From the NCBI GenBank assembly GCA_902572065.1, contig CACGEL010000001.1, forward strand, positions 1-64,000: a DNA stretch of 64,000 nucleotides, given 5' to 3'. Positions 36,706 through 45,465 of the stretch are shown one piece after another. The DNA is from an uncultured Prochlorococcus sp. Its GTDB lineage: Bacteria > Cyanobacteriota > Cyanobacteriia > PCC-6307 > Cyanobiaceae. How positions within the stretch are numbered: the first letter of the stretch is position 1; the number at the start of each line of letters is the position of its first letter. The notes below the pieces were generated by a model. It was not told the DNA's origin, did no database searches, and saw only the letters and a list, made by a program, of their open reading frames with translations. The translations under genes were made by a program, and so were the position numbers.

Positions 36706-38082
36706 TTGACTCTTCCATCAATAGCAATAATCGGAAGGCCTAATGTTGGTAAGTCTACTTTGGTTAATAGGTTATGCCAAAGTAATGATGCAATTGTATT
36801 TGATAAACCTGGAGTTACTAGAGATAGAACTTATCAAAATGCTTCTTGGGGTGGAAGGGAATTTCAAATTGTTGATACGGGAGGACTAGTTTTTGAAGAT
36901 AATAGCGAATTTCTTCCTGAGATTCGTACTCAAGTTTTTTTGGCATTAGAAGAGGCGTCCGTTGCTTTATTTGTTGTTGATGGGAATCAAGGGGTAACTG
37001 ACGGAGATTTATCAATAGCAAAATGGCTAAGAAATTCCTCTTGTAAAACAATTGTTGTAGTAAATAAATGTGAATCAACCTCCCTAGGGATTTCTTTGGC
37101 TGCTGAATTCTGGAAATTGGGCCTAGGTGAACCTTATCCTGTCTCTGCTATTCATGGATCTGGAACGGGAGATCTTTTAGACCTTGTTATTAATGGACTA
37201 CCTGAAGATTTAAATCTTGAAGATCAAGAAGATAAAATAATGATGTCTATTATAGGAAGACCAAATGTTGGTAAATCAAGTTTGCTAAATGCTATCTGTG
37301 GAGAAAAAAGAGCAATAGTTAGTGATATAAGTGGAACAACAACTGATTCAATAGATACTCTTATCAAGAAAGATTCCCATTTATGGAAAATAGTTGATAC
37401 CGCTGGAATAAGAAGAAAGAAAAATGTAAAATATGGAACTGAGTTTTTTGGAATTAATAGAGCTTTTAAATCTATTGATAGAAGTGATGTTTGCGTCTTG
37501 GTTATAGATGCTGTGGATGGTGTTACTGATCAAGATCAAAAATTGGCAGGGCGAATTGAAGAACAAGGTAGAGCGTGTGTAATTGTTGTGAACAAATGGG
37601 ATCTTGTAGAAAAAAATAATTACACAATCTATCAATCAGAAAAAGAGTTAAGATCAAAATTATATTTTTTGCATTGGTCAAAAATGATTTTTATATCAGC
37701 TTTGACTGGTCAAAGAGTTGAAAACATTTTTGAACATGCTCTTAGTGCTGTAACCCAACATAGAATGAGAGTTACAACATCAGTTGTTAATGAAGTTCTC
37801 AAGGAGGCTCTTGGATGGAAAAGCCCACCCACCAAGAGAAGTGGAAAACAAGGGAGACTTTACTATGGTACTCAAGTGAAAAACCAGCCTCCAACTTTTA
37901 CTCTTTTTGTAAATGACCCCAAATTATTTGGAATAACATATAGAAGATATATTGAAAAACAAATTAGATTAAATCTTGGGTTTGAAGGTTCTCCAATAAT
38001 TTTACTTTGGAGAGGGAAGCAGCAAAGAGACCTAGAAAAGGAGACATCAAAAAATAATATTCATGTTATTCAAAAAGATTAA
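36706..38082 (+). CDS. der: Ribosome-assembly GTPase Der (EngA)
   Basis: 458 residues, TTG start at 36706. Two tandem G domains: the first G1 is [14 protein letters not shown] near residue 10, the second [18 protein letters not shown] near 180. G3 motifs are DTGG and DTAGIRRK, G4 motifs NKCE and NKWD. A KH-like domain closes the C-terminus. Der is essential for 50S subunit maturation. The first G4 reads NKCE, where NKxD is usual. It overlaps the next start by one base. Confidence 0.97.
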   Translation: MTLPSIAIIGRPNVGKSTLVNRLCQSNDAIVFDKPGVTRDRTYQNASWGGREFQIVDTGGLVFEDNSEFLPEIRTQVFLALEEASVALFVVDGNQGVTDGDLSIAKWLRNSSCKTIVVVNKCESTSLGISLAAEFWKLGLGEPYPVSAIHGSGTGDLLDLVINGLPEDLNLEDQEDKIMMSIIGRPNVGKSSLLNAICGEKRAIVSDISGTTTDSIDTLIKKDSHLWKIVDTAGIRRKKNVKYGTEFFGINRAFKSIDRSDVCVLVIDAVDGVTDQDQKLAGRIEEQGRACVIVVNKWDLVEKNNYTIYQSEKELRSKLYFLHWSKMIFISALTGQRVENIFEHALSAVTQHRMRVTTSVVNEVLKEALGWKSPPTKRSGKQGRLYYGTQVKNQPPTFTLFVNDPKLFGITYRRYIEKQIRLNLGFEGSPIILLWRGKQQRDLEKETSKNNIHVIQKD

Positions 38083-38996
38083 TGAATATTCTTACTAAAT
38101 TTTCTATTGGACAATATGTTGATGGTAATAGAAGTTGGTTAAGAATTGTAGACACTAGATTAAAGTTAATAACGTTATTGATTTTTCTAATCACTCCTGT
38201 CTGGGCAGGTCCAATATGGAGATTAAGTTTAGTTGTTTTTTTGATAGTACTTACTTTTATAAGTTTTTTGCCTTCCAGAGTATGGTGGCGCTCACTACTC
38301 TTTCTTTTGGGATTGTCATTACTAATTGGATTTCTATCATTAATAGCTTCTTCTGATATTCAATCTTTTGATAGCCCTTTAAGAGATCCCAATGAATTGA
38401 ATTTGATTTTAGAAAGCCAGGAACAATGGAATATTTTAGAAATTCCATTAAAGAAAATAGGGTTTATAAATCTTGGGCCCTATAATATATCAAGAAAAGC
38501 TTTTGAATTAGGAATAAAAACTTCAACTTTAATTTTTACTGTGATTCACAGTGTGAATTTGATGCTCTTAACAACATTACAAGAGGATATTGTCTGGGCA
38601 TTAAGTTGGTTTATGAATCCTTTGAGAAAAGTTGGATTACCTATCGATAAATGGCTTTTTCAATTACTATTAGCTTTGCGCTTTATTCCTTTAGTTCAGG
38701 AGGAATTCCAAAATATACTTAAATCAGTATCAGTAAGATCAATAAATCTTAGAAATTTAGGGTTTAAGAAATCTATTAATGTTTTTTTAACTATGTTTGA
38801 AAGACTATTTTTAAATATATTCTTAAGAATCGATCAAGGCGCTGATTCATTACTTTCTAAAAAAAATATTATTATAAAAACTGATAGATTAAAAACATTT
38901 GATAACAAAAATTATCTAACTATTATTTTTAATTCATTATCGATATGTTTTATTTGCATAGCAATTTTTCTTAGAAAACAGTATGGTGCATTATAA
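38082..38996 (+). CDS. Energy-coupling-factor transporter transmembrane protein (EcfT/CbiQ-like)
   Basis: 304 residues with about five helices. WLRIVDTRLKLITLLIFLIT is the usual EcfT start, and later FQLLLALRFIPLVQEEFQNI followed by SVRSINLRN corresponds to the ARG-type coupling segment that contacts the ATPases. ECF transporters import vitamins or metal ions; the specificity component is not in the window. Its ATG overlaps the last base of the der stop. Confidence 0.88.
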   Translation: MNILTKFSIGQYVDGNRSWLRIVDTRLKLITLLIFLITPVWAGPIWRLSLVVFLIVLTFISFLPSRVWWRSLLFLLGLSLLIGFLSLIASSDIQSFDSPLRDPNELNLILESQEQWNILEIPLKKIGFINLGPYNISRKAFELGIKTSTLIFTVIHSVNLMLLTTLQEDIVWALSWFMNPLRKVGLPIDKWLFQLLLALRFIPLVQEEFQNILKSVSVRSINLRNLGFKKSINVFLTMFERLFLNIFLRIDQGADSLLSKKNIIIKTDRLKTFDNKNYLTIIFNSLSICFICIAIFLRKQYGAL

Positions 38997-39014
38997 ACAA
39001 CATATTATTTAAGT

Positions 39015-39281
39015 TTGAGTTCAGAGCGTTATTTAAATCATCCAACATTTGGAATGTTATATCAAGTTTCTCCAGGAAATGAGGGGAAGGATATTTATGC
39101 TACTTTGTATGCACAAAAAATGTTTTTTTTAGTTGAAATTAAACAACGAGAAGTCTTTTTTGAAGTTATACCATATTTAGATGCTCGAAATCAGTCTGAA
39201 TTAAACTTGCAAAAAGCCAGGCGACAATCTTCAGAAGATTTTCCAAAATGGGAGAATTTATTTAGACAAACTTTTTTATAA
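39015..39281 (+). CDS. pipX: PII-interacting transcriptional co-activator PipX
   Basis: 88 residues, TTG start at 39015. SERYLNHPTFGMLYQVSPGN, then YATLYAQKMFFLVEIKQREV and RRQSSEDFPKWENLF match PipX. It forms complexes with NtcA when 2-oxoglutarate is high and with PII when nitrogen is sufficient, linking carbon/nitrogen balance to gene expression. It is followed after 3 bases by pipY (yggS), the usual cyanobacterial pair. Confidence 0.95.
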   Translation: MSSERYLNHPTFGMLYQVSPGNEGKDIYATLYAQKMFFLVEIKQREVFFEVIPYLDARNQSELNLQKARRQSSEDFPKWENLFRQTFL

Positions 39282-39284
39282 AAT

Positions 39285-39923
39285 TTGGAAATTTCAAATT
39301 ATCTTCGAATAAAAAAGAAATTACCATTGAATGTAAATTTACTTGCTGTGAGTAAGGGCTTTAGTAGTCAAGAAATCAAAAGTATCAATAATGAAGGCCA
39401 AAACGACTTTGGTGAAAGTAGATTTCAAGAAGCTAGTGATAAGCAAGATTTATTAAAAGATTGTAAAAAAATAAAATGGCACTTTATTGGAAGACTTCAG
39501 AGCAACAAGATACGAAAAATAATTCAAAATTTTGAATATATACATTCTGTAGACTCATATGAAAAGTTATTAAAGATTTCTAATGTTTCATTTGAAGAAC
39601 ATAAAAATCCATTAATAATGTTGCAAGTCAAATTAAGTGATGATCCTGGTAAAGGAGGGTTTAATCCCCAATTATTGATAGAAAAATGGGATCAGATTAA
39701 GTTATTAAAAAATATTAATGTTAAAGGCCTAATGACTATCAATCCAAAAGGTTTGAGTTCAAAAGAAAATATAAAACTATTTAAAAAATGCCGCAACCTA
39801 GCAGATTCACTCAATCTTCATGATTGTTCAATGGGAATGTCAGGGGACTGGGAGGAAGCGATTGAGGCGGGTTCTACTTGGTTAAGATTAGGATCCATAA
39901 TCTTTAGGAATAGATCATATTAA
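39285..39923 (+). CDS. pipY: Pyridoxal-phosphate homeostasis protein (YggS/PipY)
   Basis: 212 residues, TTG start at 39285. Single-domain alanine-racemase-like barrel without known catalytic activity. NVNLLAVSKGFSSQEIKSIN contains the PLP-binding Lys, and IKWHFIGRLQSNKIRKIIQN is the family signature. GMSGDWEEAIEAGSTWLRLG is the phosphate-binding end. It buffers PLP and affects amino-acid pools. Paired with pipX. Confidence 0.95.
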   Translation: MEISNYLRIKKKLPLNVNLLAVSKGFSSQEIKSINNEGQNDFGESRFQEASDKQDLLKDCKKIKWHFIGRLQSNKIRKIIQNFEYIHSVDSYEKLLKISNVSFEEHKNPLIMLQVKLSDDPGKGGFNPQLLIEKWDQIKLLKNINVKGLMTINPKGLSSKENIKLFKKCRNLADSLNLHDCSMGMSGDWEEAIEAGSTWLRLGSIIFRNRSY

Positions 39924-40073
39924 TCATTAATATTTTATGAAAATCTTGTTTTTAAACTTGCAGTTAACTATAACTAACGTTATTTAAGTATAGGTAGTTT
40001 ATTCATTCATAAGAGGTGGATGTATTACTTAAGGTTCTTTGCCTTAGTTATCAATTTCAAGAGGACTTAAAAG

Positions 40074-40649
40074 GTGTCACTTATTTCTCGATTAAAGGCA
40101 GTCGTCGCAGGGGATGATTATTTGGATGATGACTTCGATGAATTGGATTATGCATCAGAAGAGGAATTAAACAGTTTAAATGATTTCAAACAAAATCAAA
40201 AAAACTCGAATGCCCTTTCAAATTCAAATCCATTTGAATTTATGAATAATAAAAGATCATCAAACGTGGTCGGAATGCCTGGCATCTCTAATTCATCTTC
40301 TGAAGTAAGCTTGATGGAACCAAGAAGTTTTGATGAAATGCCTCAAGCCATTCAGGCATTAAGAGAGAGAAAGACTGTAATTTTAAATTTGACTATGATG
40401 GATCCTGATCAGGCCCAAAGAGCTGTAGATTTTGTTGCGGGAGGTACATATGCAATAGATGGTCACCAGGAAAGAGTTGGTGAAAGTATTTTTCTTTTTG
40501 CTCCTAGTTGTGTAAACGTAACTAGCTCTTTCCCTGAAGAGGCTTCTCCTTCTAATATTTCAAGCAAAAAGACATCACCATATAATTTAGAAACTAATAC
40601 AACTCCAGCACCGGCTTGGGGAGAATCTAAATTATCTGCATTTTCTTAA
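40074..40649 (+). CDS. sepF: Cell division protein SepF
   Basis: 191 residues, GTG start at 40074. The N-terminal [20 protein letters not shown] is an amphipathic membrane-targeting segment, followed by an acidic linker (about 17-85). The C-terminal SepF domain has [20 protein letters not shown] and [20 protein letters not shown]. SepF polymerises and tethers FtsZ to the membrane, working with or in place of FtsA, which cyanobacteria lack. Confidence 0.95.
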   Translation: MSLISRLKAVVAGDDYLDDDFDELDYASEEELNSLNDFKQNQKNSNALSNSNPFEFMNNKRSSNVVGMPGISNSSSEVSLMEPRSFDEMPQAIQALRERKTVILNLTMMDPDQAQRAVDFVAGGTYAIDGHQERVGESIFLFAPSCVNVTSSFPEEASPSNISSKKTSPYNLETNTTPAPAWGESKLSAFS

Positions 40650-40656
40650 TTAACCT

Positions 40657-41463
40657 GTGATTGGTAAAATAGCAGTTATTGGGTTTGGAAATATTGCAAA
40701 AGCTATAATCACTCCGTTATTTGATAGAAATTTACTAAACCCACAGGATGTTTATTGTCTAGTAAATACGAAAAAAAGTCTAGAAAATATTAGAAAAAAC
40801 TATAACTATGATATTAATATTTTTCAGGCTAACTCTAAAGATTCGGAGATTATTTGGGATTGCCAAGTTAAACTTCTATCTGTAAAGCCTCAGCAACTTA
40901 AAAATATAATTGAATTAAAAAAAACTAAAAGTAATTTATTAGTCTCAATTTTAGCTGGTGTTTCTTTAGAAACTCTTACTAAAAAATTTCCAAATCATAA
41001 ATGCGTTAGGGTCGTTACTAATATACCAATAACAATTGGCAAAGGTTTAACTGGTATTGCCTGGAGCGACGAAATTAATGAAGATCAGAAGAAACTTATA
41101 AAAAGTTTATTTGAAAACTCCAGTAAAATTTATGAATTTCCTGAAAATTTACTCGATATTTTCTTAGCATTAACATCTTCAGGACCTGCAATAATTGCTT
41201 TAATCATTGAAGCTTTAAGTGACGGAGGTTTAAGCGGCGGATTGCAAAAACAACTTTCTGAAGAACTTGTAATGGAAATGATGTTAGGCACTGTTTGCTT
41301 AATAAAAGATACTAATTTAACAACTGCCGATCTGAAGAATATGGTAACTTCTCCAGGGGGGACGACAATATCCGCACTAAGGGTTTTAGAAAACAAGAGT
41401 TTAAGATCTGCTTTAATTGAAGCAATAGTTTCTGCGACTAATCGAAGTAAGGAGTTTAGTTAA
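40657..41463 (+). CDS. proC: Pyrroline-5-carboxylate reductase
   Basis: 268 residues, GTG start at 40657, 7 bases after sepF. Last step of proline synthesis. IAVIGFGNIAKAIITPLFD is the NAD(P)-binding motif, LLVSILAGVSLETLTKKFPN follows, and TSPGGTTISALRVLENKSLR is the C-terminal family signature. Its 3' end overlaps the converging GT4 gene by 4 bases. Confidence 0.96.
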   Translation: MIGKIAVIGFGNIAKAIITPLFDRNLLNPQDVYCLVNTKKSLENIRKNYNYDINIFQANSKDSEIIWDCQVKLLSVKPQQLKNIIELKKTKSNLLVSILAGVSLETLTKKFPNHKCVRVVTNIPITIGKGLTGIAWSDEINEDQKKLIKSLFENSSKIYEFPENLLDIFLALTSSGPAIIALIIEALSDGGLSGGLQKQLSEELVMEMMLGTVCLIKDTNLTTADLKNMVTSPGGTTISALRVLENKSLRSALIEAIVSATNRSKEFS

Positions 41464-42626
41464 TTATTTAATATTTTTATAGAATCTAAATAAAGTTTCT
41501 CAAGAGCTTCGATGTTTTTTTTAATTGTATATTTTTCAATTATTCTCTCACGACCTTTTTCTCCTAAAGCTTTTGTGAATGAAGGATGATCTACCAAGAT
41601 TGGAATTATAGTTTTTAATTGAGTTACAACATTTTCAGTAGAGATTACAATGCCTGCTCCATCCTCTAAAACTTCACCATCAGCTCCAGCATCAGTTGCT
41701 ACACATGCTGTTCCAGTAGACATTGCTTCTAAAAGTGATAAAGATAGTCCCTCTACTAAACTTGGTAAAAAAAACACCTCTGCGATTTGCATGATTGCTA
41801 CTCTGGTTTCTAAATCCATTTCTGATCCCCACCAAATTAATTTATCTTTGCCTAGGTTAGAAAAACTATTTTCTAGAGTTGGCTTCATTGGGCCGTCTCC
41901 AACAATTACAAGTTTGCAGTTATTAGTTTTTGTTTGACGCCAAGATTTTAAAAGTGCTTCAATATTTTTTTCGTTGGCAATCCTTCCCATATATACAAAG
42001 ATTCTTCCTTCTCCTAGCTTACTTTTAACTAAATTATATTTTTTACTTTTTACTGATATAGGTTGCCAAATGTTTTCATCAACTCCATTTGGAATAATTA
42101 TTTGTTTTTTATTACTGACACCTAGTTTTTCTAGAAGTATTTTTTGGGTTTCAGAAAAAACAATAATTTTGTGAAATTTAGCGAGAGAGGGAGCATAAAG
42201 TTGATAAGTTAGTTGTTGAGTACTTGCAGTTAAGTTTCTATTGTTTTTATCAAATGCCGGATGAAATGTACCTACCAGGGGTAGTTTGATTTGTTTACAA
42301 AGTTCAGGCAATCTAAAGTCCAAAGGAGATAAAGTCAAACTTGCATGCACTATGTCTGGTTTTAACCTCTCTAATGAAAGTCGTAATTCTTTTTCTGCTC
42401 TTGGAGAAGGGATTGTATAAACTTGAGATTTAATTAAGTATGGAAGACTTACTTCAGGATCATTAGCTAAAAATAAGGGTTTAGATTCATTTGAATTAGA
42501 AGGATTATCAAAATGTATAAAACTAACTTTATGGCCTTTATCTTTTAATTTTTCGGTAGTTAAATTCCCATAACTTACATTTCCACAGAAGGGAGATTTT
42601 TTACCTAACCAGGCAATATGAGCCAC
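41460..42626 (-). CDS. GT4-family glycosyltransferase (group 1)
   Basis: 388 residues. GT-B fold. GTFHPAFDKNNRNLTAST and IIVFSETQKILLEKLGV are in the acceptor half. IFVYMGRIANEKNIEALLKS and FFLPSLVEGLSLSLLEAMST (the EGxxxxxxE motif) are in the donor half. The family includes glycolipid and trehalose/sucrose-type synthases; the WLGKKSPFCGNVSYGN start resembles glycolipid-type transferases. Substrate not assigned. Convergent with proC. Confidence 0.92.
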   Translation of the reverse strand: MAHIAWLGKKSPFCGNVSYGNLTTEKLKDKGHKVSFIHFDNPSNSNESKPLFLANDPEVSLPYLIKSQVYTIPSPRAEKELRLSLERLKPDIVHASLTLSPLDFRLPELCKQIKLPLVGTFHPAFDKNNRNLTASTQQLTYQLYAPSLAKFHKIIVFSETQKILLEKLGVSNKKQIIIPNGVDENIWQPISVKSKKYNLVKSKLGEGRIFVYMGRIANEKNIEALLKSWRQTKTNNCKLVIVGDGPMKPTLENSFSNLGKDKLIWWGSEMDLETRVAIMQIAEVFFLPSLVEGLSLSLLEAMSTGTACVATDAGADGEVLEDGAGIVISTENVVTQLKTIIPILVDHPSFTKALGEKGRERIIEKYTIKKNIEALEKLYLDSIKILNN

Positions 42627-42711
42627 ATGAAATTTCTTGACTATTTATAAAGTTAACAGTCAAAGTTACAAACTACTATATCTTTTAATTTAGTAACATT
42701 TTTATCCTTAA

Positions 42712-43491
42712 TTATCGGTAAACTTCTCTTAACATTTTTAGTGATGATAATTCTTTTTCTAATTGAGTATAGATCCAACTTTCAACAATTGATAAAATTC
42801 TAAGCCAAACTTTTTTAGGTCCTAATAATTCTCCATTCGATTTTATTGGTAACTCTGGGAAAAGAAGCCTTTGTAAAAGAGCTATTTCAGATGCATTCAC
42901 TTTTAAGACGCTCTGTGAATCTTCTATTGTAGAAAACCCTTCATTTGGTAAGTAGTGACATTGCCAATCCCAGTTACCTAATGGGGGAATGATAGGTTCT
43001 CCAGTTTTGCAGCAAAAATTTACGGGGATATTTATCCCTCCAATAGCTAATAAATGAATTAAAGATTGAATGCTTATTGAAAGCATTTTGAAATCTTCTT
43101 GACTTTTATTTTTATATGAATAAATTCGATCTAAGTGAATAAGGACACTAGATAAATAACTTTGTTGCTTGTCGTCGTTACCTACTAATAAAAACGTTAA
43201 TTCAGTTATTGCTTGGGCTGCTGCAAGACACTCAATATTTTTACCCAATCCATTGTAGCTTTTAAGTATTTTAATCTGACGAACAGATTTAAGACTTCTT
43301 TTCCCAAAGATATGAAAACTCAAATATGTTAAAGGTGTAGCTGCCGCTAGACTACTTTTTGGACGTCTGGCTCCTGGTGCTGCAAGTCTAATAATACCTT
43401 GCTCGTCTGTTAAAACAGTTATTAATCTCCCACTTTCACCTAGGGGACTAGCTTTAATACAGAGGCCTTCAATCCTTGTTTCACCTGACAT
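42712..43491 (-). CDS. recO: DNA repair protein RecO
   Basis: 259 residues. An N-terminal OB fold (IEGLCIKASPLGESGRLITV, then DEQGIIRLAAPGARRPKSSL) and a helical C-terminal part. The Cys pair in NFCCKTGEP is a remnant of the zinc site. RecO loads RecA onto SSB-covered DNA with RecR. It begins directly after the stop of the deoC-like gene (no spacer), which implies a shared transcript. Confidence 0.94.
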   Translation of the reverse strand: MSGETRIEGLCIKASPLGESGRLITVLTDEQGIIRLAAPGARRPKSSLAAATPLTYLSFHIFGKRSLKSVRQIKILKSYNGLGKNIECLAAAQAITELTFLLVGNDDKQQSYLSSVLIHLDRIYSYKNKSQEDFKMLSISIQSLIHLLAIGGINIPVNFCCKTGEPIIPPLGNWDWQCHYLPNEGFSTIEDSQSVLKVNASEIALLQRLLFPELPIKSNGELLGPKKVWLRILSIVESWIYTQLEKELSSLKMLREVYR

Positions 43492-44151
43492 TTAGATAAG
43501 TTTGATTTCTTTAAAAATCTCATTAAAATTTGAAGTTCCAATACAATCTATACCTGAATCAAATAAATTAATAACTTGGGATAGTTTTTTAATGCCCCCA
43601 ACAATTTTTATAGAATTTTGATTACCAAGAAACTTTAATATTTCAACTATATCAACATTAGAAACTGGAGCTCCAAAACCATCTCCAAATTGAAAATTTG
43701 TAATACCTAACTCAAGGGAAATTTCTATGGCTGTTTCAAAAATTTCTTTATCTAATTTTGTTTTGTTAATAATAATAGTTACAGGTAATTCTGATGAATT
43801 AATCCTCTCAATTTCAGTACCGAAAGTGTTTAAATTATTTTTAAATAGATTAAGAAAATTAGGAGTATATTCTATTCCACTTGCACCTGCATCATTTGCA
43901 TAGCAAACCAATTCATCAATAAAATCTAATGGTATATCAGCAAATGGATAAGAAATGAGAGTATTTATATTTACTTTGTGATTACTTAATTCATTTTTTA
44001 TATGACTTAAAAAGTTAAGAGATGTGGAAACATTTCTAATATTATATTTTTGAATCAAATCGCAGTTCGCATTTAAGTTTTCGTAAGATAAATAAGGGTT
44101 GATTATAGTTGCATGTATCCTTTCGTTTAATTCATAGTCAATATTAAACAT
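43492..44151 (-). CDS. DeoC-like protein lacking the Schiff-base lysine
   Basis: 219 residues, the length and fold of deoxyribose-phosphate aldolase, with IKIVGGIKKLSQVINLFDSG near residue 181 as the phosphate-binding GG loop (Lys182 aligns with the proton-relay lysine). The segment that should read F-[IV]-KTSTG is TNFQFGDGFGAPVS at 151-164, so the catalytic lysine is absent by this alignment. The usual DxT near the N-terminus is HATIINP. It probably no longer performs the aldol reaction; perhaps a binding or regulatory protein. Located between hpf and recO. Confidence 0.8.
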   Translation of the reverse strand: MFNIDYELNERIHATIINPYLSYENLNANCDLIQKYNIRNVSTSLNFLSHIKNELSNHKVNINTLISYPFADIPLDFIDELVCYANDAGASGIEYTPNFLNLFKNNLNTFGTEIERINSSELPVTIIINKTKLDKEIFETAIEISLELGITNFQFGDGFGAPVSNVDIVEILKFLGNQNSIKIVGGIKKLSQVINLFDSGIDCIGTSNFNEIFKEIKLI

Positions 44152-44158
44152 TTTAAAA

Positions 44159-44743
44159 TTATTTAGACTGGATTAATCCATATCCACCATGGTTTCTTTT
44201 ATAAATAACTTGTAATACATTATTTTTTTGGTTTCTAAAAACATAAAAATCATGGTCAATTAGATCTAATTGCTTTCTAGCCTCTTCTAGAGAAATAGGA
44301 GCCATTTCAAAATATTTATTTTTTATATATGGTTCAGGTAATATAACCTTTCTTTCTTCATTGAAGATATCTTTGCCTAAAGAATCTGTTTCTTCAGTTT
44401 CATTGGAGTAAGAATGTTTATTTTTTACAAGGTTATTATGGAATGTTTTATTATGCTTTTCTTTATATTTACGTAATTTTCTACAAAGTTTATTTGAAAC
44501 CAAATCAATACTTGAATAAAGGTTCTCTGTTTTTTCTTCAGCTCTAATAATGGTCCTATTAGCAAAAATTGTAACTTCAGCTGTTTGAAATGAAACTCTT
44601 GGATTCTTTTCTATTGAAAGGTGTATATCTGCTTCTTTAACGATATCTTTATAGTGATGCGTTGCCTTTTCTATCTTTGCCTCAGTATATTCTTTTAAGG
44701 CTAAAGTGAGTTCAAGATTCTTTCCATGTATTAAAATTTTCAT
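44159..44743 (-). CDS. hpf: Long-form ribosome hibernation promoting factor (HPF/LrtA)
   Basis: 194 residues. The N-terminal 100 residues (MKILIHGKNLELTLALKEYT, then ASI-type charged strand-helix) bind the 30S decoding site. After a linker, the C-terminal domain (FEMAPISLEEARKQLDLIDH, then DFYVFRNQKNNVLQVIYKRN) dimerises to form 100S ribosomes. The cyanobacterial name LrtA (light-repressed transcript A) reflects dark induction in model species. It is the first gene of the hpf-deoC-recO group. Confidence 0.95.
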   Translation of the reverse strand: MKILIHGKNLELTLALKEYTEAKIEKATHHYKDIVKEADIHLSIEKNPRVSFQTAEVTIFANRTIIRAEEKTENLYSSIDLVSNKLCRKLRKYKEKHNKTFHNNLVKNKHSYSNETEETDSLGKDIFNEERKVILPEPYIKNKYFEMAPISLEEARKQLDLIDHDFYVFRNQKNNVLQVIYKRNHGGYGLIQSK

Positions 44744-44787
44744 GACAAATCTAAAAATATTTACTTACTTTCTAAATCTACTTAAAT

Positions 44788-45438
44788 ATGTTTAATAGAA
44801 CAGCAATAATTAAACAACCTGATAAAATTTCTTTTTTTAATGAAGTTTATAAATTACAAAAAGAATATCAGGAGGCATTAATTTTAGATGAGTCTAACCC
44901 TGATTTTATTTGGATAGGGGAGCATCAACTCTGTTATACATTGGGTAGAGGATCTAATTACGATAATTTACTATTTTCTCTGAATGATGATAAATATGAT
45001 GTTTTTAAAATAGACAGAGGTGGTGAGGTTACTTGTCATATGCCAGGACAATTAGTAACTTACTTGGTTTTAGATTTAAAAAATTTTAATAAAGATTTAA
45101 ATTGGTATCTAAGAAAAATTGAAAAAATAATTATAAAAATTCTTGGAAATTTTAATATAGATTGTCACTCTAGAAAAGGTTTTACTGGTGTTTGGATAGG
45201 AAATAAGAAAATTGCTTCAATTGGAATTGGTTGCAAAAGATGGATTACGATAAATGGATTTTCAATCAATTTTGACTGCGAATTAGAAAATTTTAATAAA
45301 ATTATTCCTTGCGGAATAGAGAATTGTCTTATGGCAAATATGATCGATTACAACAAAAATTTAAATATCAAAGAAGTTAAGAGAATTGTTAAAAAAATCA
45401 TTCAGGAAGAATTTAATTTTAATTTTGTATCAAAATAG
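44788..45438 (+). CDS. lipB: Octanoyl-[acyl-carrier-protein]:protein N-octanoyltransferase
   Basis: 216 residues. Attaches octanoate from ACP to lipoyl domains, the first step of lipoate synthesis. [17 protein letters not shown], then [20 protein letters not shown] (the RGG.xT.HxPGQ motif), [20 protein letters not shown] with the essential Lys, and [10 protein letters not shown] with the catalytic Cys. Its product modifies E2 subunits such as PdhC, encoded 3 kb downstream. Confidence 0.96.
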   Translation: MFNRTAIIKQPDKISFFNEVYKLQKEYQEALILDESNPDFIWIGEHQLCYTLGRGSNYDNLLFSLNDDKYDVFKIDRGGEVTCHMPGQLVTYLVLDLKNFNKDLNWYLRKIEKIIIKILGNFNIDCHSRKGFTGVWIGNKKIASIGIGCKRWITINGFSINFDCELENFNKIIPCGIENCLMANMIDYNKNLNIKEVKRIVKKIIQEEFNFNFVSK

Positions 45439-45465
45439 AAATTAAAATTCCAGATAAAATTTAAT

